A stretch of 64,000 bases of DNA from CAVQGM01 sp963712065 (GCA_963712065.1 CAVQGM010000002.1:1736001-1800000), one strand, 5' to 3'. Shown: positions 8,456-17,712, counted from the first letter of the stretch. Notes: generated from the letters alone by a model not told the origin. Translations and numbers: made by a program.

Positions 8456-9883
8456 ATGAGCCAACAGGACGGGAGCGGGGGTTCGGGCGTCCTCGGTCGC
8501 CTCCGCGGCCGACAGGGCCCGGCCAGGACCGAGTCCCACGCCGGCAACGCCATCGATCCCGTCACCGGTCTGCCCGATCGGGCGCACCTGCTCGAGGTGC
8601 TCGCCGACGCGGTCGCCCGCAGCCAGCAGGACTCGGGCGTCGCCGCCCTCGCCTTCGTGGAGATCGCCCAGCTCGGCGACGTCAACGACAGCTTCGGCCA
8701 CGACAGCGGTGACGACCTGCTCCGCGCCGCCGCCGAGCGGCTCGGCACGGTCGACCTGCCCGGCACCGTGGTCATGCGCTTCCCGGGAGCGTCGTTCGCC
8801 GTCGTGTTCGAGCGGATCCCCGGCCCTGGGCAGGTGGAGGAGATCGGTCGGTTCCTGATCGAGCTCATGGCCGAGCCGATGCCGTTCCGCGGTGACACCC
8901 TGGCCCTCCCCGTCCACGTCGGCCTGGCCGTCAGCGCCGACCAGTACGAGCAGCTCGACGAGCTGGTCCACGACGCCCGCGACGCGTTGGTGCGGGCGAG
9001 GGAGCACGGCGGCAACACCTTCGTCGTCCACGACGAGACCAGGCGGGCCCGGTTCACCACCAAGATCGACGAGCGACGCCTCGCCGACGCCCTCGCCAAC
9101 GGTGAGTTCCTGCTGCTCTACCAGCCGATCGTCCGGCTCGACCGGCGCGAGATCATCGGCGCCGAGGCCCTGCTGCGCTGGGCGGCGGGCTCGGCCACCA
9201 ACGTCGGGCTGCTGTCCCCACGCGACTTCCTGCCCCTCCTCGAAAAGACCGGGCTGATCGTGCCGGTCGGACGGTGGGTCGTCGAAGAGGCGTGCCGGCA
9301 GACCGCGGAGTGGTCCCACCGCTTCGAGACCCAGCGCCGCCCGATCGTCACCTGCAACCTCAGCGGGCGACAGCTCGCCGACCCCTCGTTCACCGCCGCC
9401 GTGCTCGACGCCGTCGACCGCCACGACCTCGAACCCTGGCAGCTCTGTCTCGACATCACCGACGACACCCTCGGCTACCACCGGGAGGCCACCTGGTCGG
9501 CCCTGCGGGGCCTGAAGGACGCCGGCGTCAAGCTGGCCCTCGACGACTTCGGCCAGGGGGAGGCGTCGCTGGCCCGGCTCCGCGAGCTCCGCCTCGACAT
9601 CCTCCGGCTCGACCGCATGTTCGTCATCGGCATCGAGCACAACGCCGAGGACCGGGCCATCGTCCGCCACACCGCCGCCCTGGCCCACGAGCTCGACTGC
9701 CTGGCCCTCGCCGAGGGCGTGGAGAACGAGGCCCAGGCCGAGCGCCTCGCCGAGGCCGGCGTCGACCTGGGACAGGGCTTCCACTTCGGCCGTCCCGAGT
9801 CGGCCGAGACGTTCACCGAGCGTCTGGCCGCCGCCCACGACGCCGCGCCGCCGGAGCCGCCGGCTCCGCCCACCCCGTTCTAG
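8456..9883 (+). CDS. GGDEF-EAL protein with degenerate catalytic motifs
   Basis: The 475-residue protein has a GGDEF fold (about residues 33-195) followed by an EAL domain (205-455) with no sensor domain. The GGDEF site reads PGASF (110-114), so diguanylate cyclase activity is not expected. The EAL domain keeps EAL (237-239), N301, DDFG (363-366) and the EGVE glutamates (420, 423). It has D333 where glutamate is usual and R384 where the catalytic lysine is usual. It may bind cyclic di-GMP or be a weak phosphodiesterase. It appears co-transcribed with the membrane protein upstream. Confidence 0.85.
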   Translation: MSQQDGSGGSGVLGRLRGRQGPARTESHAGNAIDPVTGLPDRAHLLEVLADAVARSQQDSGVAALAFVEIAQLGDVNDSFGHDSGDDLLRAAAERLGTVDLPGTVVMRFPGASFAVVFERIPGPGQVEEIGRFLIELMAEPMPFRGDTLALPVHVGLAVSADQYEQLDELVHDARDALVRAREHGGNTFVVHDETRRARFTTKIDERRLADALANGEFLLLYQPIVRLDRREIIGAEALLRWAAGSATNVGLLSPRDFLPLLEKTGLIVPVGRWVVEEACRQTAEWSHRFETQRRPIVTCNLSGRQLADPSFTAAVLDAVDRHDLEPWQLCLDITDDTLGYHREATWSALRGLKDAGVKLALDDFGQGEASLARLRELRLDILRLDRMFVIGIEHNAEDRAIVRHTAALAHELDCLALAEGVENEAQAERLAEAGVDLGQGFHFGRPESAETFTERLAAAHDAAPPEPPAPPTPF

Positions 9884-9892
9884 GCCAGATCC

Positions 9893-10819
9893 GTGTGGAT
9901 CGGTCTGGTCGCGGTCGCGGTGGTCGCCGCGTTCCTCGTCGCCGGGGCCTTCGCCGCCCGCGCCGCCGCCCGCCGAGCCCGGGATCTCCCCGACGTCGCC
10001 CGCCGAGCCGGCCTCGAGTACCGCGAGTTCGACCCGTTCAACTCGACCGCCATCGCGTTCCCCCTCTTCCGAGCGGGCGACGAGCGCGTGGTCGAGCACG
10101 TCATGTGGCGCGGCGACGGGCGGGTCCGGGCCTTCGACTACGGCTACGCCGAGCGCTCGCGCGACGGTGAGCGCGAGCGCTGGCGCCTGTTCTCGTGCGC
10201 CATGGCCCGCCACGACGGCAAGTGGCCCGAGGTCGCCATCCTCCCGGAGCGCGTGTTCGACCGCGCCCTCCAGGCCCTGTCGCCGATCGACGTCGACGTC
10301 GAGTCCGAGGAGTTCAACCGCACCTTCGTCGTGCGCTGCGACGACCGGAAGTTCGCGACCGACCTGCTGTCCCCGGAGATGATGGAGCTCCTGCTCACCA
10401 CGCGGGGACGGCTGTCGTTCGAGACCCGCGGCCGGTTCCTGCTGGTGACCGGGCCGCGCCTCGAGGGCCCGCTCCTCCCGGGACTGGTCGCGGTGGCCGA
10501 GCGGTTCGTCGCCACCATCCCGCCGGTGGTCACCGAGCTCTACGGCCGCTTCCCGGAGGGGCTCGGCACCGAGGACATGCCCCTTCCCCCATCCCGGCCC
10601 GAACGTGAGCGCCCGTTGGTCCAGGGCGGCTTCTTCGGCGACCTCGACGACGATGCCCTCGCCGGGCGGCGGGAGCCGTTCCGATTCGCGCCGCCGCCGG
10701 ACCTCGAGCCGAGCGACGACCCGTGGGACCCGACGCCGGGCGTCGACCACGACCTCGACGGCCGGCCGCTGCCGCCCGCGGGCGAGGACCCCTGGGGCGA
10801 GGGCCGGCCCCGGCCGTGA
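9893..10819 (+). CDS. Conserved membrane-anchored protein, unknown function
   Basis: The 308-residue protein starts at GTG 9893 with one N-terminal membrane helix (about residues 2-28), followed by a basic arginine-rich stop-transfer segment and a soluble domain. The domain has strands such as YREFDPFNSTAIAFPLF, and an LLTTRGRLSFETRGRFLLV segment is visible. The last ~90 residues are proline- and aspartate-rich and probably disordered. I do not recognise a family. It lies 9 bp after the GGDEF-EAL gene and is likely in the same transcript. Confidence 0.6.
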   Translation: MWIGLVAVAVVAAFLVAGAFAARAAARRARDLPDVARRAGLEYREFDPFNSTAIAFPLFRAGDERVVEHVMWRGDGRVRAFDYGYAERSRDGERERWRLFSCAMARHDGKWPEVAILPERVFDRALQALSPIDVDVESEEFNRTFVVRCDDRKFATDLLSPEMMELLLTTRGRLSFETRGRFLLVTGPRLEGPLLPGLVAVAERFVATIPPVVTELYGRFPEGLGTEDMPLPPSRPERERPLVQGGFFGDLDDDALAGRREPFRFAPPPDLEPSDDPWDPTPGVDHDLDGRPLPPAGEDPWGEGRPRP

Positions 10820-10880
10820 CCCGGGTGCCGGTCGGCCCGGCCCCGTGCGAGCCGGGTGGTCCCGCTCCGGGCCCGCCCAA

Positions 10881-10886
10881 TACCCT
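10881..10886 (+). promoter_or_regulatory. Leaderless -10 (TACCCT) for the reductase gene
   Basis: TACCCT ends 6 nt before GTG 10893, which supports that GTG over GTG 10914 or ATG 10917 as the start. Confidence 0.5.
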
Positions 10887-10892
10887 CCGATC

Positions 10893-12200
10893 GTGGGGAC
10901 GCACCTTCGTCCGGTGATGACGGCCGACGTCGTGGTGGTCGGCGCCGGCCCGGCCGGCTCGGCGGCGGCCATCACCCTCGCCCGCGCCGGGCTCGACGTC
11001 GTGGTGGTCGACAAGGCGACCTTCCCCCGTGACAAGACCTGCGGCGACGGGCTCACCACCGGCGCGCTCCGCCACCTCGAGCGCCTGGGCCTGGACCCGA
11101 CCGCCGTCGCCTCGTGGACCGTCGTCGACGAGGTCGTGCTCCGCGACCCCGGCGGCCGCGAGGTCGCGTTCGCGCTGCCGGCCGACGGCACCCAGCACGC
11201 GGCCGTGGCCCGTCGGGCCGAGCTCGACGCCGCCCTCGTCGACCTCGCCCGGGCCGCCGGGGCCGAGCTGCTCGAGGGTCACCCCGCCGAGGGTGTGGAC
11301 GCCGGCGACGCCGCCACCGTGACCGTCGAGGTCGGCGGGCTCGGGCCCGTCCGGGCCCGCTACGTCGTGGCCGCCGACGGGATGTGGTCATCGATGCGGC
11401 GGGCCATCGGCGCCGACCTGCCCGACTACCGGGGCGACTGGCACGCGTTCCGCCAGTACGTCACCGGCGTCGGGCGGCGAGCCCGCCGCCAGCTGTTCGT
11501 CTCGTTCGAGCCCGATCTGGTGCCCGGCTACTTCTGGTCGTTCCCCGTGGGGGGCGACGCCGCCAACATCGGCTTCGGCATCCCCCGCTCCCTCGCCGGC
11601 ACCGCCCACCCCACGAAGCCGCCCTATCGCGTCGGGGTCATGGGCGAGGTGTGGGACGACCTGCTCGCCCGGCCCCACGTGCGCGCCCTGTTGGGCGACG
11701 CCCGGCCCGAGGGCCCCCACCGGGCATGGCCCATCCCGTCGCGGGTGCGGACCGTCACGCCGGCCGAGGGACGGGTGCTGCTCACCGGTGACGCCCTCGC
11801 CGCCACCGACCCCATGACCGGCGAGGGCATCGGACAGGCCCTCGCCACCGGCACCTGGGCGGCCGAGGCGCTCCTCGTCGCCGGGCCCCACGACGGTGGG
11901 GCGGCAGCCGACCACTACCGGCGGCGGGTGCGCGCCGAGCTGGTGCCCGACGACGCCATGGCCCGGCTGCTCGTCCGCGCCCTGCGCCACCGGCGGGGCG
12001 TGCGCACGGCCATCCGGGTGGCGGGGGCGACCGACTGGACCCGGCGCAACTTCGCCCGGTGGTTGTTCGAGGACTACCCGCGGGCGATCGCGGTGACACC
12101 TCGCCGCTGGCGCCGCGGACTGCTCACCGCCGACGGCGCCTACGCCACCGCCACCCGACCCGATCTGGCTGGTCAGGATCGGGCCGGAGCCCGATCCTGA
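10893..12200 (+). CDS. Geranylgeranyl reductase family FAD-dependent oxidoreductase
   Basis: The protein (about 435 residues) opens with an FAD-binding Rossmann motif, VVVVGAGPAGSAAAITLARAG, then DKTCGDGLT, which is characteristic of geranylgeranyl or menaquinone reductases. LLTGDALAATDPMTGEGIG is the second FAD site. Family members reduce isoprenoid double bonds in membrane lipids or menaquinone side chains. The exact substrate is not readable; a MenJ-type role is plausible in an actinobacterium. GTG 10893 is preferred because of TACCCT 6 nt upstream; ATG 10917 is the alternative. A strong hairpin (12171-12202) spans the stop codon. Confidence 0.82.
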   Translation: MGTHLRPVMTADVVVVGAGPAGSAAAITLARAGLDVVVVDKATFPRDKTCGDGLTTGALRHLERLGLDPTAVASWTVVDEVVLRDPGGREVAFALPADGTQHAAVARRAELDAALVDLARAAGAELLEGHPAEGVDAGDAATVTVEVGGLGPVRARYVVAADGMWSSMRRAIGADLPDYRGDWHAFRQYVTGVGRRARRQLFVSFEPDLVPGYFWSFPVGGDAANIGFGIPRSLAGTAHPTKPPYRVGVMGEVWDDLLARPHVRALLGDARPEGPHRAWPIPSRVRTVTPAEGRVLLTGDALAATDPMTGEGIGQALATGTWAAEALLVAGPHDGGAAADHYRRRVRAELVPDDAMARLLVRALRHRRGVRTAIRVAGATDWTRRNFARWLFEDYPRAIAVTPRRWRRGLLTADGAYATATRPDLAGQDRAGARS

Positions 12201-12202
12201 CC
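12171..12202 (+). terminator. Hairpin spanning the reductase stop codon
   Basis: GGTCAGGATCGGG pairs perfectly with CCCGATCCTGACC across a 6-nt loop. The TGA stop lies in the right arm. The outer GATCT/AGATC bases extend the stem with a bulge. No T-run follows, so a strict intrinsic terminator is uncertain. Confidence 0.55.
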
Positions 12203-12410
12203 AGATCGACGGGGTTTCGGCGACCGGACCCGCGCGGTTCAAGCGGGGGAAACGCGCCGGCAACGTCGCGGCGGTACAACGATCACCGGGTGCTGCGCCG
12301 CATTCGACCTTCCCCCATCGGTGCGCCACGCGGGACCCTCACCCACTGGGGTGGTCGGCCGAGCCGCATCCTCGGCCGACCACCCGGGTGAAGCTGCCAG
12401 ACTGGCCCGC

Positions 12411-13385
12411 ATGCGCACGCGGCTGACCGACGTCCTCGAGATCGACCACCCCGTGATGCTCGCCGGCATGGGAGGTGTGTCGTACCACGAGCTGGTCGCC
12501 GCCGTGTCCGATGCCGGCGGGTTCGGTTGCCTCGGGGCCTCGATGATGGACCTCGACCGCATGGTCGCCGAGATCGAGGCGGTTCGGGCCCGCACCGCCC
12601 GCCCGTTCGGCGTCGACCTCCTCACCGCCTCACCCGGCGACCTGCTCACCCAGGTGCAGGCCCTCATCGACCACGGCGCCCGCGTCTTCGTGGCCGGGCT
12701 GGGCGTCCCCCGCGACGCCATCGAGCTGTGCCACGAGCGCAACGTGCTCGTGGTCAACATGTGCGGCAAGGTCCGCCACGCCGTCGCCGCCGTCGAGGCC
12801 GGGTGCGACATCGTCGTCGCCCAGGGCACCGAGGCCGGGGGCCACACCGGCCAGATCGCCACCATGGCCCTCGTCCCCCAGGTGGTCGACGCGGTGGGCG
12901 ATCGGGTGCCCGTCGTCGCCGCCGGCGGCCTGTTCGACGGTCGGGGGCTGGCGGCGGCGCTGACCCTCGGCGCCGACGGCGTGTGGCTCGGCACCCGGTT
13001 CATCGCCACCCCCGAGGCCCGCACCACGCCGGGCTACAAGGACGCGCTGCTGCGCATCCACGAGGACGGCACCGTCGTGTCGCGCGGCTACACCGGCAAG
13101 ACGTGCCGGGTGGTCGCCAACGACTACACCCGGTACTGGGAGGAGCACCCCGACGAGCTGCAGCCCTTCCCGATGCAGTTCGTGCGCTCGTGGGAGGACG
13201 GCGCCAACCACCTCGGCGAGGGCGCCGAGGTCGACCCGTCGACCGTCGACCCGGGCCGGGAGTTCTGGCCCGCCGGCCAGGGCGCGGGCGCCATCGACGC
13301 CCTCACCCCCGCCGGCGACCTCGTGCGTCAGATCGTCGACGAGGCCGAGCAGGCGCTGGCCCGGGTCAGCTCGACCACTCCTTGA
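12411..13385 (+). CDS. Nitronate monooxygenase family flavoprotein
   Basis: The 324-residue protein is an FMN TIM-barrel of the nitronate monooxygenase / 2-nitropropane dioxygenase family: HPVMLAGMGG, SDAGGFGCLGA, VVAQGTEAGGHTG and PVVAAGGLFDGRGLAAAL are diagnostic. These enzymes oxidise alkyl nitronates; in actinobacteria many paralogues sit in lipid or xenobiotic clusters with unproven substrates. ATG 12411 follows CAGACT with an 8-nt gap. The 3' end overlaps the convergent oxidoreductase gene by 20 bp, so the two cannot both be extended. Confidence 0.85.
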   Translation: MRTRLTDVLEIDHPVMLAGMGGVSYHELVAAVSDAGGFGCLGASMMDLDRMVAEIEAVRARTARPFGVDLLTASPGDLLTQVQALIDHGARVFVAGLGVPRDAIELCHERNVLVVNMCGKVRHAVAAVEAGCDIVVAQGTEAGGHTGQIATMALVPQVVDAVGDRVPVVAAGGLFDGRGLAAALTLGADGVWLGTRFIATPEARTTPGYKDALLRIHEDGTVVSRGYTGKTCRVVANDYTRYWEEHPDELQPFPMQFVRSWEDGANHLGEGAEVDPSTVDPGREFWPAGQGAGAIDALTPAGDLVRQIVDEAEQALARVSSTTP

Positions 13386-14400
13386 GCTTGTCGAGCAGCG
13401 CGGTCGGGTCGCCGCCCACGGGGGTCACGTTGAGCACCGACACCCCCGCCTCCCGGTAGGCGGCGAGGCGCTCCTTGATCCAGCCCTCGGGTCCCACCAG
13501 GTTCGACAGCTGCAGGAACTCGGTGGGCACCTTGGCCGCCGCCTCCTGCTTCTTGCCGTCGAGGTACAGGTCCTGGATCTCCTTGGCCTCGGCCTCGTAG
13601 CCGTAGCGACAGGTGAGCTGGTTGTAGAAGTTGCGGTCGCGGGCGCCCATGCCGCCGATGTAGAGGGCGGCCATGGCCCGGCCGAAGTCGAGCACCGGTT
13701 CCGGGTCGTCGGTGATGCCGACCATCCCGCCGGCGGCGATCTCGAGCGGTCCGAGCTCGGGCGAGCGCCGGGCGGCACCGGCCCGCAGGTCGTCACCCCA
13801 CACGTCGTCGGCCTTCTCCGGGATGTAGAAGATCGGCAGCCAGCCGTCGGCGATCTCGGCGGTCATCTCGACGTTCTTGGGGCCGAGCGACGCCACGTAG
13901 ATCGGGATGTGCTCCCGCACGGGGTGGGCGATGATCTTGAGCGGCTTGCCGAGGCCGGTGCCCTGATCCTCCGGCAGGGGCAGCGTGTAGTACCTGCCCT
14001 CGTAGGACAGCTTGTCCTCTCGCTTCCAGACCTTCCGGCAGATGTCGACGATCTCGCGGGTGCGGCCGAGCGGGGCGTCGTAGCGGATGCCGTGCCAGCC
14101 CTCGATCACCTGCGGCCCCGAGGCGCCGAGGCCGAGGATGCACCGTCCGTCGGACATGGCGTCGATGCCGGCCGCGGTCATGGCGATCAGCGTCGGGGTG
14201 CGGGTGTAGATCGGCAGGATGCCGGCGGCGATCTGCACGCGCTCGGTGGCGTGGGCCAGGTAGCCCATGAAGCTGGGGGCGTCGAAGCCGTAGGCCTCGG
14301 CGACCCAGGCGATGTCGAGACCTGCGGCCTCGTAGTCGACGACCCGCTCGGCCGACGCCTTGAACCCTCCCGAGTAGTCGAGCTGCATCGCCAGTTTCAT
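13366..14400 (-). CDS. LLM class F420-dependent oxidoreductase
   Basis: The 344-residue protein is a luciferase-like oxidoreductase: MKLAMQLDYSGG, LDIAWVAEAYGFDAPSF, IAAGILPIYTRTPTLIAMTA, CILGLGASGPQVIEGWHG and PIYVASLGPKNVEM. It resembles the F420-linked subgroup found beside acyl-CoA metabolism genes in actinobacteria. Minus-strand context (small protein, acyl-CoA dehydrogenase upstream) suggests one catabolic operon. A GGGGGAACC ribosome site precedes ATG 14400. The substrate is unknown. Confidence 0.85.
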   Translation of the reverse strand: MKLAMQLDYSGGFKASAERVVDYEAAGLDIAWVAEAYGFDAPSFMGYLAHATERVQIAAGILPIYTRTPTLIAMTAAGIDAMSDGRCILGLGASGPQVIEGWHGIRYDAPLGRTREIVDICRKVWKREDKLSYEGRYYTLPLPEDQGTGLGKPLKIIAHPVREHIPIYVASLGPKNVEMTAEIADGWLPIFYIPEKADDVWGDDLRAGAARRSPELGPLEIAAGGMVGITDDPEPVLDFGRAMAALYIGGMGARDRNFYNQLTCRYGYEAEAKEIQDLYLDGKKQEAAAKVPTEFLQLSNLVGPEGWIKERLAAYREAGVSVLNVTPVGGDPTALLDKLKEWSS

Positions 14401-14428
14401 GGTTCCCCCTGGGTGGTGGTGCGGCCGG

Positions 14429-14447
14429 CCGGTCGTCGAACGACCGG
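14429..14447 (-). terminator. Short hairpin between the small protein and oxidoreductase genes
   Basis: CCGGTCG and CGACCGG pair around a 5-nt loop in the 55-bp gap. It could attenuate read-through from 14456 into 13366-14400 on the minus strand. There is no T-run. Confidence 0.35.
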
Positions 14448-14455
14448 TGGTCGGC

Positions 14456-14767
14456 TCAGTGCGTGGTCCTGGTGGTGACGGTGGCCGACGCCAGCCGCTC
14501 GGCGGCGCGGGCCTTGGCCTCGGCCCGGCGCGCCTCGAGCTCCTCGGCGGCCCGCGCCTCGTCCCACTCCTTGCGGTCGGCGAGCTGGGTCGCGTCGAGC
14601 GACGAGATGATCTCGGCGTTCTCGAACCGCACGTGGTAGCGGAACCAGGTCACGCCGGCGACGTAGAGCACCTGCCCGGGCGTGCCCGCCGGGACGTGCG
14701 GGAGGTCGACGGCGGCCACCACCTTGTGGTGGCGGTCGAAGCGCTGCTCCTTCGTGGCCGTGGCCAT
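14456..14767 (-). CDS. Small conserved protein, unknown function
   Basis: The 103-residue product starts MATATKEQRFDRHHKVVAAV. Its first ~60 residues are beta-rich (PGQVLYVAGVTWFRYHVRF), suggesting a small barrel domain, and residues ~68-95 are a charged alpha-helical or coiled-coil tail (EWDEARAAEELEARRAEAKA). There is no signal peptide. It lies between an acyl-CoA dehydrogenase and an F420 oxidoreductase on the same strand and may be an accessory subunit. That role is inferred from position only. Confidence 0.6.
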   Translation of the reverse strand: MATATKEQRFDRHHKVVAAVDLPHVPAGTPGQVLYVAGVTWFRYHVRFENAEIISSLDATQLADRKEWDEARAAEELEARRAEAKARAAERLASATVTTRTTH

Positions 14768-14819
14768 CAGTGCCGGTCCTCTCCTGGGTGGTCGTGGGGG
14801 TGGTGGGGACGGTCGTGGC

Positions 14820-15953
14820 TCATACCGATGCCGCCACCGGCGTCCGACGGGACTCGGCCCAGGTGAGGCCGGCCTCGACGTCGAGGTCGTGGGGCAGGCC
14901 GAGCACCCGCTCGGCGATGATGTTGCGCTGCACGTCACCGGTGCCGCCGCCGATGGTGAGCGCCTGGCTGAACAGGTAGCCGTAGTGCCAGAACGAGGCA
15001 TCCTCGGTGCCGAGCAGGCGGCCGTCGGTGAGCAGCGCGTCGGCACCGCAGAGGTCCTTGGCGAAGCCCATCACGTGCTGGCCGTGCTCGTCGGCCAGCA
15101 CCTTGCGCACGCTGGCCTCGGGCCCGGGCTCGCGCCCGTGCACGGCGGCGCTCACGGTGCGCAGTCGGATCAGCCGCAGGATCTCGGCCTCGATGAACAG
15201 GCCGGCCGCCTGCTGGCGCCGCACCGGATCGGTGACGCCGCCCGCGGCCCGCACCAGGTCGAGGAGGTCGTTGGCGTCGGGCCCGAGGCCCCAGAGCGCG
15301 CCGCCGCCCGACAGCGACACCCGCTCGTTGCCGAGGGTGACCTTGGCGAGCGTCCAACCCTCGTCCTGCTGCCCCACCAGGTTCTGGGCGGGGATGCGAA
15401 CGTCGTCGAAGAAGACCTCGTTGAACGTGTGCGAGCCGGTCATCTCGACGATGGGGCGCACCTCGATGCCGGGCGTGTCCATCGGGCAGATGAAGTAGCT
15501 GATGCCCTTGTGCTTCGGGGCGTCGGGGTCGGTGCGGGCGATCAGGATGCCGAAGTGGGCGAGGTGGCCGAACGAGGTCCAGATCTTCTGGCCGTTGACG
15601 ACGAACTCGTCGCCGTCACGCTCGGCGCGGGTGCCGAGGTTGGCGAGGTCGCTGCCGGCACCGGGCTCGCTGAACAGCTGGCACCAGATCTCCTCGGCGG
15701 CGAGCAGCGGGAAGAGGTAGCGCTGCTTCTGCTCCTCGGTGCCGGCGTGGATGATGGTCGGACCGGCCCAGCCGATGCCGATCTGGTTCGACGGACGCCG
15801 CACGTCGGCCCGCCGCAGCTCGTCGTCGATGACGAGCTGGTGGATCGGGTCGGCGGCCAGGCCCCACGGCTCGGGCCAGTGCGGGGCGACGTAGCCGGCC
15901 TCGGCCAGCTCCCGCCCGCTCGGCGACGGGTGGGCGTCGAGCCAGGCCCGCAC
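14820..15953 (-). CDS. Acyl-CoA dehydrogenase, probable 5' frameshift
   Basis: The intact frame gives 377 residues with GWAGPTIIHAGTEEQK, WCQLFSEPGAGSDLANL, GQKIWTSFGHLAHF and IGGGTGDVQRNIIAERVLGLP, all acyl-CoA dehydrogenase landmarks. The canonical YEG glutamate is missing, as in the 5724-6932 paralogue. The frame starts abruptly at MRAWLDAHPSP. Removing one base from the C6 run read on this strand (15980-15985) joins it to an upstream MDFELP segment starting at GTG 15999, which has TATCTT 7 nt upstream. The true gene is therefore probably 14820-15999. Downstream minus-strand genes suggest an operon. Confidence 0.8.
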   Translation of the reverse strand: MRAWLDAHPSPSGRELAEAGYVAPHWPEPWGLAADPIHQLVIDDELRRADVRRPSNQIGIGWAGPTIIHAGTEEQKQRYLFPLLAAEEIWCQLFSEPGAGSDLANLGTRAERDGDEFVVNGQKIWTSFGHLAHFGILIARTDPDAPKHKGISYFICPMDTPGIEVRPIVEMTGSHTFNEVFFDDVRIPAQNLVGQQDEGWTLAKVTLGNERVSLSGGGALWGLGPDANDLLDLVRAAGGVTDPVRRQQAAGLFIEAEILRLIRLRTVSAAVHGREPGPEASVRKVLADEHGQHVMGFAKDLCGADALLTDGRLLGTEDASFWHYGYLFSQALTIGGGTGDVQRNIIAERVLGLPHDLDVEAGLTWAESRRTPVAASV

Positions 15954-16089
15954 GGCCGCGCCGACGCGGGTCGTCGTCAGGGGGGAGCTCGAAGTCCACG
16001 GCGGCGAAGATAGCCCCCAGGCCCCCTTGCCTTACACTTCGTGCCGCCCGGCGACGGCCGGGCGCGTGCACGACGTGATCGGGGGACGG

Positions 16090-17712
16090 ATGCCGGGCTG
16101 GAACTACGCCGAGATCTGGGAGGTCTGCGCCGACCGGTTGCCCGACGCCGTCGCCCTGCGCCACGGGGACCGCGAGGTGTCGTGGCGGGACTTCGACCGT
16201 CGGGCGGACGGCATCGCCCGCACCCTGCTCGATGCCGGCGCCGGGGAGCAGGACAAGGTCGCCCAGTACCTGTTCAACGCCCCCGAGTACATGGAGTCGA
16301 TGTTCGGCATCTTCAAGGCCGGCCTCGTGCCCGTGAACACGAACTACCGGTACGCCGACGACGAGCTCGTGTACCTCTGGGACAACGCCGACGCGGTGGC
16401 GGTCGTGTTCCACGGCAGCTTCGCCGAGCGCATCGAAGGCATCCGCGATCGGGTGCCGAAGGTGCGCACGTGGCTGTGGGTGGACGACGGCGAGGGGTCG
16501 TGTCCCGAGTGGGCCACCCCCTATGAGGACGCCGCCGCCTCGGCCGGCGACGGGCGGGTCGTGGCGCCGTGGGGCCGGGACGGCCACCAGCTCCTGTTGA
16601 TGTACACCGGTGGCACCACCGGCATGCCGAAGGGCGTCATGTGGCGCCAGGACGACCTCATCCACGCCATCCTCCCGACCGTGAACCCGCTGTACGGCAC
16701 ACCCGGCCCCGACGACGAGGCGCTGGCCGCGTCGATCGACGGGCCCGGCATCCAGATGCTCCCGGCCTGTCCGCTGATGCACGGCACCGGCCAGTTCACC
16801 GGGTTCATCGGCCTCAGCTCGGGCGGCTCGATCACCACCCTGACCAAGCGCCACTTCGACGTCGTCGAGCTGCTCGACACCATCGAGGACAAGCGGATCC
16901 AGAGCCTCACCATCGTCGGCGACGCCTTCGCCAAGCCGATCCTGCGCGAGCTCGACGCCCACCCCGGTCGATGGGACCTCTCGAGCCTGTTCCTCATGAC
17001 GTCGTCGGGCGTGATGTGGAGCGAGCCGGTCAAGCAGGCGCTGCTCGCCCACAACCCGGGGATGATGCTCATCGACGCCTTCTCGTCGTCGGAGGCCATC
17101 GGCCTCGGGCAGTCGGTGTCGACCGCCGGCAACGAGGCCCGCACGGCCAAGTTCTCCCTCGGCGAGAACGCCCGGGTCATCACCGACGACGGCCGCGACG
17201 TCGAACCCGGGTCAGGTGAGATCGGGCGCGTCGCCGTGCGGGGCCACACGCCGATCGGGTACTACAAGGACCCCGAGAAGTCGGCCGCCACCTTCGTCAC
17301 CATCGACGGGGCGACCTACTCGATCCCCGGCGACTACGCCCAGGTGGAGGTCGACGGCACCCTCACGCTGCTCGGCCGCGGCTCGGTCTGCATCAACACC
17401 GGTGGCGAGAAGGTCTTCCCCGAGGAGGTCGAGGAGGTGCTCAAGAAGCACCCCTCGGTGCTCGACGCCGTCGCCGTCGGCCTGCCCGACGACAAGTTCG
17501 GCGAGACCGTGAACGCGGTGGTGCAGCCCCGCGAGGGCGAGCGCCTCGACGAGACCGAGCTGATCGCCTGGGTGAAGGACCACCTCGCCCACTACAAGGC
17601 GCCCAAGCGGGTCGTGCCGGTCGACACCATCGGCCGGGCGCCGAACGGCAAGGTCGACTACAAGCGGCTCAAGGGCTACGCCGCCGACCAGCTCGGCCTG
17701 GCCCTCGGCTGA
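16090..17712 (+). CDS. Acyl-CoA synthetase (FadD-like AMP ligase)
   Basis: The 540-residue protein is an adenylate-forming acyl-CoA ligase. Residues near 175 read LLMYTGGTTGMPKGVMW, the ATP P-loop-like motif; later come the DAFSSSEA core motif, YSIPGDYAQVEVDG and GRGSVCINTGGEKVFPEEVE, with the catalytic lysine in PNGKVDYKRL. The GVMWRQDDL variant resembles actinobacterial FadD17/FadD19-type enzymes that load steroid side chains or long acyl groups onto CoA. ATG 16090 has GGGGGA just upstream. It is divergent from the acyl-CoA dehydrogenase gene and followed by an HSD4-type SDR. Confidence 0.88.
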   Translation: MPGWNYAEIWEVCADRLPDAVALRHGDREVSWRDFDRRADGIARTLLDAGAGEQDKVAQYLFNAPEYMESMFGIFKAGLVPVNTNYRYADDELVYLWDNADAVAVVFHGSFAERIEGIRDRVPKVRTWLWVDDGEGSCPEWATPYEDAAASAGDGRVVAPWGRDGHQLLLMYTGGTTGMPKGVMWRQDDLIHAILPTVNPLYGTPGPDDEALAASIDGPGIQMLPACPLMHGTGQFTGFIGLSSGGSITTLTKRHFDVVELLDTIEDKRIQSLTIVGDAFAKPILRELDAHPGRWDLSSLFLMTSSGVMWSEPVKQALLAHNPGMMLIDAFSSSEAIGLGQSVSTAGNEARTAKFSLGENARVITDDGRDVEPGSGEIGRVAVRGHTPIGYYKDPEKSAATFVTIDGATYSIPGDYAQVEVDGTLTLLGRGSVCINTGGEKVFPEEVEEVLKKHPSVLDAVAVGLPDDKFGETVNAVVQPREGERLDETELIAWVKDHLAHYKAPKRVVPVDTIGRAPNGKVDYKRLKGYAADQLGLALG

